Part shown: positions 17,384 through 19,811 of the stretch, piece by piece
Layout: every line of letters begins with the position of its first letter
How positions within the stretch are numbered: the stretch's first letter is position 1
Assembly (NCBI GenBank): GCA_902478825.1
Contig: CABSMK010000010.1
Coordinates: 1 to 19,811 of the forward strand
DNA: 19,811 nucleotides
Reading direction: 5' to 3'
Source of the DNA: an uncultured Collinsella sp.
GTDB lineage: Bacteria > Actinomycetota > Coriobacteriia > Coriobacteriales > Coriobacteriaceae
Position numbers and translations under genes: made by a program
The notes under the pieces: model-generated
Database searches by the model: none
Told to the model about the DNA's origin: nothing
Seen by the model: only the letters and a program-made list of their open reading frames with translations

Positions 17384-17433
17384 CGAGCAGTTCGGGTCCG
17401 ATATCCTGCTCGTTAAACCTAAAACCAAAGGAG
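17384..17433 (+). promoter_or_regulatory. Probable preQ1-I riboswitch
   Basis: CGAGCAG (17384-17390) pairs with CTGCTCG (17406-17412), forming P1. The 15-base loop starts TTC-GGGT-CC, as in preQ1-I aptamers, where TTC is followed by the P2 strand and a ligand-contacting C. The A-rich tail TAAAACCAAAGGAG supplies ACC (17424-17426), which can pair with GGT (17395-17397) to close the H-type pseudoknot. The tail runs directly into the AAAGGAG ribosome binding site (17427-17433), so ligand binding would block translation. The gene controlled encodes a queuosine-precursor transporter, as expected. The motif match is by eye and has not been scored. Confidence 0.72.
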
Positions 17434-17439
17434 TACATA

Positions 17440-18162
17440 ATGATCAAGAAGGTCATGGAGGACTATAAGGTCCTGTTGCGGAGCATTCCCGCGGCAACGG
17501 TTTCGCTGTTTTTCGTGAGTGTCATCATGATGAACCTGCTGGCCAACAAAGAGCTCATCAGCCTGCCGTATCTGGCACTCGATTGCGGCTTTGTGGTGAG
17601 CTGGGTTTCGTTTTTGTGCCAGGACATGATCTGCAAGCGCTTTGGCGCCAAGGCATCCATCAAAATCTCTATCCTCGCGCTGCTGGTCAACCTGGCCGTG
17701 AGCCTGTGCTTTTGGGCATGCTCGCTCACGCCCGGTATGTGGGGCGCCTACTACGACACGGGCATGATCGAGGTTAACACTGCCCTTAACGCCACCATCG
17801 GCGGCACCTGGTACGTGGTGCTGGGCTCTTCGCTGGCAATGCTCGTCTCTGCCGTGGTTAATTCCACGCTCAACCAGTCGCTCGGCCGTATGCTCAAAAA
17901 GAATAACTTTGCGAGCTTCGCCTTCCGCTCCTATGTGTCCACGGGTGTTGGCCAGTTTATCGACAACCTGGTCTTTGCCATTGTAGTGAGTCACACGTTC
18001 TTTGGTTGGACCTGGGTGCAGGTCCTTATGTGCTCGCTGACCGGCGCTGTCGCCGAGCTGCTGTGCGAGGTCTTCCTGAGCCCCGTGGGCTACAAGGTCG
18101 TGCGCGGCTGGGAGCGCGAGAATGTGGGTTCCGAGTACCTCGAGCGCCACGCAACCGCCTAA
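17440..18162 (+). CDS. Vut_1/YhhQ-family queuosine precursor transporter
   Basis: The 240-residue protein has about six membrane segments and matches the Vut_1 (COG1738) family. Typical stretches are SLPYLALDCGFVVSWVSFLCQDMICKRFGAKAS near the N-terminus and STGVGQFIDNLVFAIVVS with CEVFLSPVGYKVV toward the C-terminus. E. coli YhhQ imports preQ0/preQ1 for queuosine modification of tRNA wobble positions, and the same role is likely here. AAAGGAG (17427-17433) is 6 bases before ATG 17440. The probable preQ1-I aptamer immediately upstream strongly supports the function and suggests translational repression when precursor is plentiful. An SDR gene follows 9 bases after the stop, so the two are probably co-transcribed. 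Confidence 0.88.
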   Translation: MIKKVMEDYKVLLRSIPAATVSLFFVSVIMMNLLANKELISLPYLALDCGFVVSWVSFLCQDMICKRFGAKASIKISILALLVNLAVSLCFWACSLTPGMWGAYYDTGMIEVNTALNATIGGTWYVVLGSSLAMLVSAVVNSTLNQSLGRMLKKNNFASFAFRSYVSTGVGQFIDNLVFAIVVSHTFFGWTWVQVLMCSLTGAVAELLCEVFLSPVGYKVVRGWERENVGSEYLERHATA

Positions 18163-18171
18163 GGAGCAAGT

Positions 18172-18852
18172 ATGCGGGTTTTGATCACGGGCGCTTCGGG
18201 CGGTATCGGAGCCGCGTGCGTGCAGCGCTTTTTGGATGAGGGCCACGAGGTCGTGGGCTTTGATCTGCTGCCGGCGGCGATCGAACATGAGCGCTACCGC
18301 CATCTGATCGTTAATGTCTGCGAGCCGGACTCGTTTCCAGGCGACCTTGAACCCCAGGTGATCGTGAACGTTGCCGGTACGCAGGATTCGGCCGACGATA
18401 TCGCCGCCAACCTGTGTGGCACCATCAACGTGACCGAGCGTTACGCCTTTGTGGGGGAGGGGCTTGCCGCCAAGCCGGCGCCGGCTATCAAATCCGTGGT
18501 CAATGTGGGGTCGGCGAGCGGGCATACGGGATCGGAGTTTCCCGCCTATGCTGCCAGCAAGGGCGGCGTTATCGCCTACACCAAGAACCTTGCAAACCGT
18601 CTGGCGCCGCAGGCCATCGCCAACAGTGTGGACCCGGGTGGCGTTATCACGCCGCTCAACCGTTGCGTGATGGAAGACGAGCACCTGTGGAACCAGATTA
18701 TGGAGCTCACGCCGCTTAAACGCTGGGCTACCGCCCAAGAGATTGCCGAGTGGATCTACTTTGTGGGCGTGACCAACCGGTTTATGACCGGACAGAGTCT
18801 GCTCATTGACGGTGGCGAGGCCGGCCGCACACAATTTATTTGGCCCGAATAG
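18172..18852 (+). CDS. SDR-family NAD(P)-dependent oxidoreductase
   Basis: The 226-residue Rossmann enzyme has the cofactor motif TGASGGIG (6-13), NVAG, a catalytic-Ser segment NVGSASG and the YxxxK pair Tyr126/Lys130 in YAASKGG. The C-terminal GQSLLIDGGEAGRTQF is the usual end of classical SDRs. The NAD/NADP preference is not clear, although Asp31 in VVGFDLLP favours NAD. The substrate is unknown. AAGGAG at 18161-18166 overlaps the transporter's stop codon, and the ATG is 9 bases after that stop, so translation is probably linked to the riboswitch-controlled transporter. A role in queuosine metabolism would be speculation. A strong terminator follows. Confidence 0.88.
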   Translation: MRVLITGASGGIGAACVQRFLDEGHEVVGFDLLPAAIEHERYRHLIVNVCEPDSFPGDLEPQVIVNVAGTQDSADDIAANLCGTINVTERYAFVGEGLAAKPAPAIKSVVNVGSASGHTGSEFPAYAASKGGVIAYTKNLANRLAPQAIANSVDPGGVITPLNRCVMEDEHLWNQIMELTPLKRWATAQEIAEWIYFVGVTNRFMTGQSLLIDGGEAGRTQFIWPE

Positions 18853-18853
18853 G

Positions 18854-18889
18854 AAACGCGCCCGATGGAAAGCTGTCGGGCGCGTTTTT
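18854..18889 (+). terminator. Rho-independent terminator after the SDR gene
   Basis: AAACGCGCCCGA (18854-18865) and TCGGGCGCGTTT (18876-18887) form a perfect 12-bp stem with a 10-base loop, ending in TTTTT (18885-18889). It lies between the convergent SDR and ung genes and may serve both. Confidence 0.93.
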
Positions 18890-18902
18890 GATGTATCGAT
18901 TT

Positions 18903-19628
18903 TTAGCCGAGGCAAGTCCAGTTGACGGGGGCCGAGCCGTGCTGTTCGAGTAGCCGATTGGCAGCGGAGAAGGGGCGCGACCCCATAAAAGCGGGGAGTT
19001 CTGCCGTGGCACGGTTGGCCGAAAGCGGCGAGGGGTGCGTAGAGGCCAGGCAGAACTTGCCGGTTGCCTTGCCCGCGCCGGTAGCGGCGAGCTTGCCTTC
19101 GACCATCTGCTGGGCAAAGTGGCCCCATGCCAAAAAGACTACCGGTTGGGGCAGCTGGCAGCAGCGTTCGATAATATAGTCGGTGAGCGTACTCCAGCCC
19201 AGTTTGGCGTGCGAGTTGGCGGCATGCTCGCGCACGGTGAGCGTAGTGTTGAGGAGTAGGACGCCCTGTTGTGCCCATGGTGTTAGGTCTCCCGTGGCGG
19301 GCGTGGGGCAGCCCAGATCGGCTTTGAGCTCCTTATAGATGTTGCGCAGGCTCGGCGGCAACTTGGTTTGCGTCGCGGGGACCGAGAACGACAGCCCCAT
19401 GGCCTGGTTGGGTCCGTGATAGGGGTCTTGACCCAAGATGACAACCTTGACCTGGTCGGCCGGCGTGTAGGCGAGGGCATTGAGGATGTCGTCTTGTGCC
19501 GGGTAGATGGTTTGCTCGACACGCAAAAGGGCGATGCGCTCGAGCAGCTGGTTCGTAGTGTCACGTACCGGCTGCGGCGCATCGCCCAACCAAGTTGCTA
19601 TGTTGCGGTCGCGGGTTACGGTGTCCAT
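18903..19628 (-). CDS. ung: Uracil-DNA glycosylase, family 1
   Basis: This 241-residue enzyme removes uracil from DNA to start base-excision repair. The water-activating motif GQDPYHGPNQAMGLSFSV holds the catalytic Asp68, LLLNTTLTV carries the uracil-recognition Asn127, and HPSPLSANR supplies His198 and the DNA-intercalating loop. The length is slightly above the family norm of 220-230, with a longer C-terminal tail. ATG 19628 has AAAGGAG 5 to 6 bases upstream on the minus strand. A TACAAT at 19669-19664 (minus strand) could be its -10 element. It is convergent with the SDR gene and appears monocistronic. Confidence 0.95.
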   Translation of the reverse strand: MDTVTRDRNIATWLGDAPQPVRDTTNQLLERIALLRVEQTIYPAQDDILNALAYTPADQVKVVILGQDPYHGPNQAMGLSFSVPATQTKLPPSLRNIYKELKADLGCPTPATGDLTPWAQQGVLLLNTTLTVREHAANSHAKLGWSTLTDYIIERCCQLPQPVVFLAWGHFAQQMVEGKLAATGAGKATGKFCLASTHPSPLSANRATAELPAFMGSRPFSAANRLLEQHGSAPVNWTCLG

Positions 19629-19663
19629 GGGGCTCCTTTATGGCAGATGCTCTGTTTGCATCT

Positions 19664-19690
19664 ATTGTAAAGGCGCACCGGTTGCCTTTA
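19664..19690 (-). promoter_or_regulatory. Possible ung promoter region with short inverted repeat
   Basis: TACAAT on the minus strand (19669-19664) could be a -10. Overlapping it, TAAAGGC (19668-19674) and GCCTTTA (19684-19690) are a 7-bp inverted repeat with a 9-base centre. No clear -35 was found. It may be an operator, or chance. Confidence 0.3.
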
Positions 19691-19763
19691 TGCCGCGGCT
19701 GCATAAGGAGTGGGGTCTACGAGACTTGCTCGGGCGCTCCTGCCATGCGAGCCTGTCCATGTG

Positions 19764-19811
19764 CTGTCTCTTATACACATCTGACGCTGCCGACGAATAG
19801 AGAGGTGTAGA
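19764..19811. other. Illumina Nextera adapter read-through (non-genomic)
   Basis: 19764-19782 is the 19-bp Tn5 mosaic end CTGTCTCTTATACACATCT. 19783-19796 (GACGCTGCCGACGA) is the Nextera read adapter. 19797-19804 (ATAGAGAG) is the reverse complement of the i5 index CTCTCTAT, and 19805-19811 (GTGTAGA) begins the P5-side sequence. Any ORF reaching this point is artefactual. Confidence 0.98.

Noticed and set aside
17384..17433. preQ1-II or preQ1-III aptamer
   Set aside because: Only one main stem with a short loop and A-rich tail is present, too compact for the larger classes; type I fits better.
19764..19782. Tn5/IS50 mobile element end
   Set aside because: The 19-bp mosaic end is followed by Nextera adapter and index sequence, so it comes from library preparation, not a native transposon.

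Overview
The window looks like chromosomal DNA of a high-GC, Gram-positive gut Coriobacteriia, most likely Collinsella or a close relative. This is inferred from protein style, the AAAGGAG-type ribosome binding sites, GC-rich third codon positions and the gene content. No rRNA or marker gene is present to prove it. The last 48 bases are not genomic: they are a read-through Illumina Nextera adapter, so real sequence ends at 19763 and the right edge is a library or assembly artefact.

Layout. 1-421: 3' part of a TrmO-type tRNA methyltransferase gene. 534-1748: a PLP-dependent C-S lyase/aminotransferase of the MalY/PatB type, closed by a hairpin. 1891-4949: a translationally coupled pair, a family-3 solute-binding lipoprotein and a hybrid sensor histidine kinase. 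5019-8345 (minus): a second hybrid kinase with two solute-binding domains built into its own sensor (BvgS-like), followed by a NimA-like pyridoxamine-phosphate-oxidase-fold gene; a perfect 17-bp hairpin separates the two convergent units. 8543-11795 (plus): a small two-TM potassium channel, a LOG-family phosphoribohydrolase, a CLC-family protein and an EFR1-type flavodoxin/ferredoxin. 11811-12686 (minus): an EamA transporter with two very similar halves. 13137-15117 (minus): GntR (YtrA-type) regulator, ABC ATPase and ABC permease operon, with a promoter and palindromic operator visible upstream. 15670-17283: release factor 3. 17440-18852: a Vut_1/YhhQ-type queuosine-precursor transporter under a probable preQ1-I riboswitch, followed closely by an SDR oxidoreductase. 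18903-19628 (minus): uracil-DNA glycosylase.

The most unusual non-coding structure is at 15228-15525, between the GntR promoter and prfC. Eight copies of a 16-nt motif alternate in orientation at an almost constant 40-bp centre-to-centre spacing, forming four tandem 57-nt inverted repeats with 25-nt loops and 23-24-nt spacers. Two other inverted-repeat structures lie in intergenic DNA. One is a 58-nt near-perfect palindrome at 8433-8490. The other is a pair of about 62-nt inverted repeats around a 62-nt centre at 12824-13009.

How the genes work together. The two kinases look like relatives that differ in how the solute-binding sensor is attached (separate lipoprotein versus fused domains). 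Both end in a receiver domain, and neither an Hpt protein nor an output regulator is visible here. The transporter-riboswitch unit points to salvage of queuosine precursors. The GntR-ABC operon has the layout of an autoregulated YtrA-type stress operon. The remaining genes are ordinary housekeeping or transport genes.
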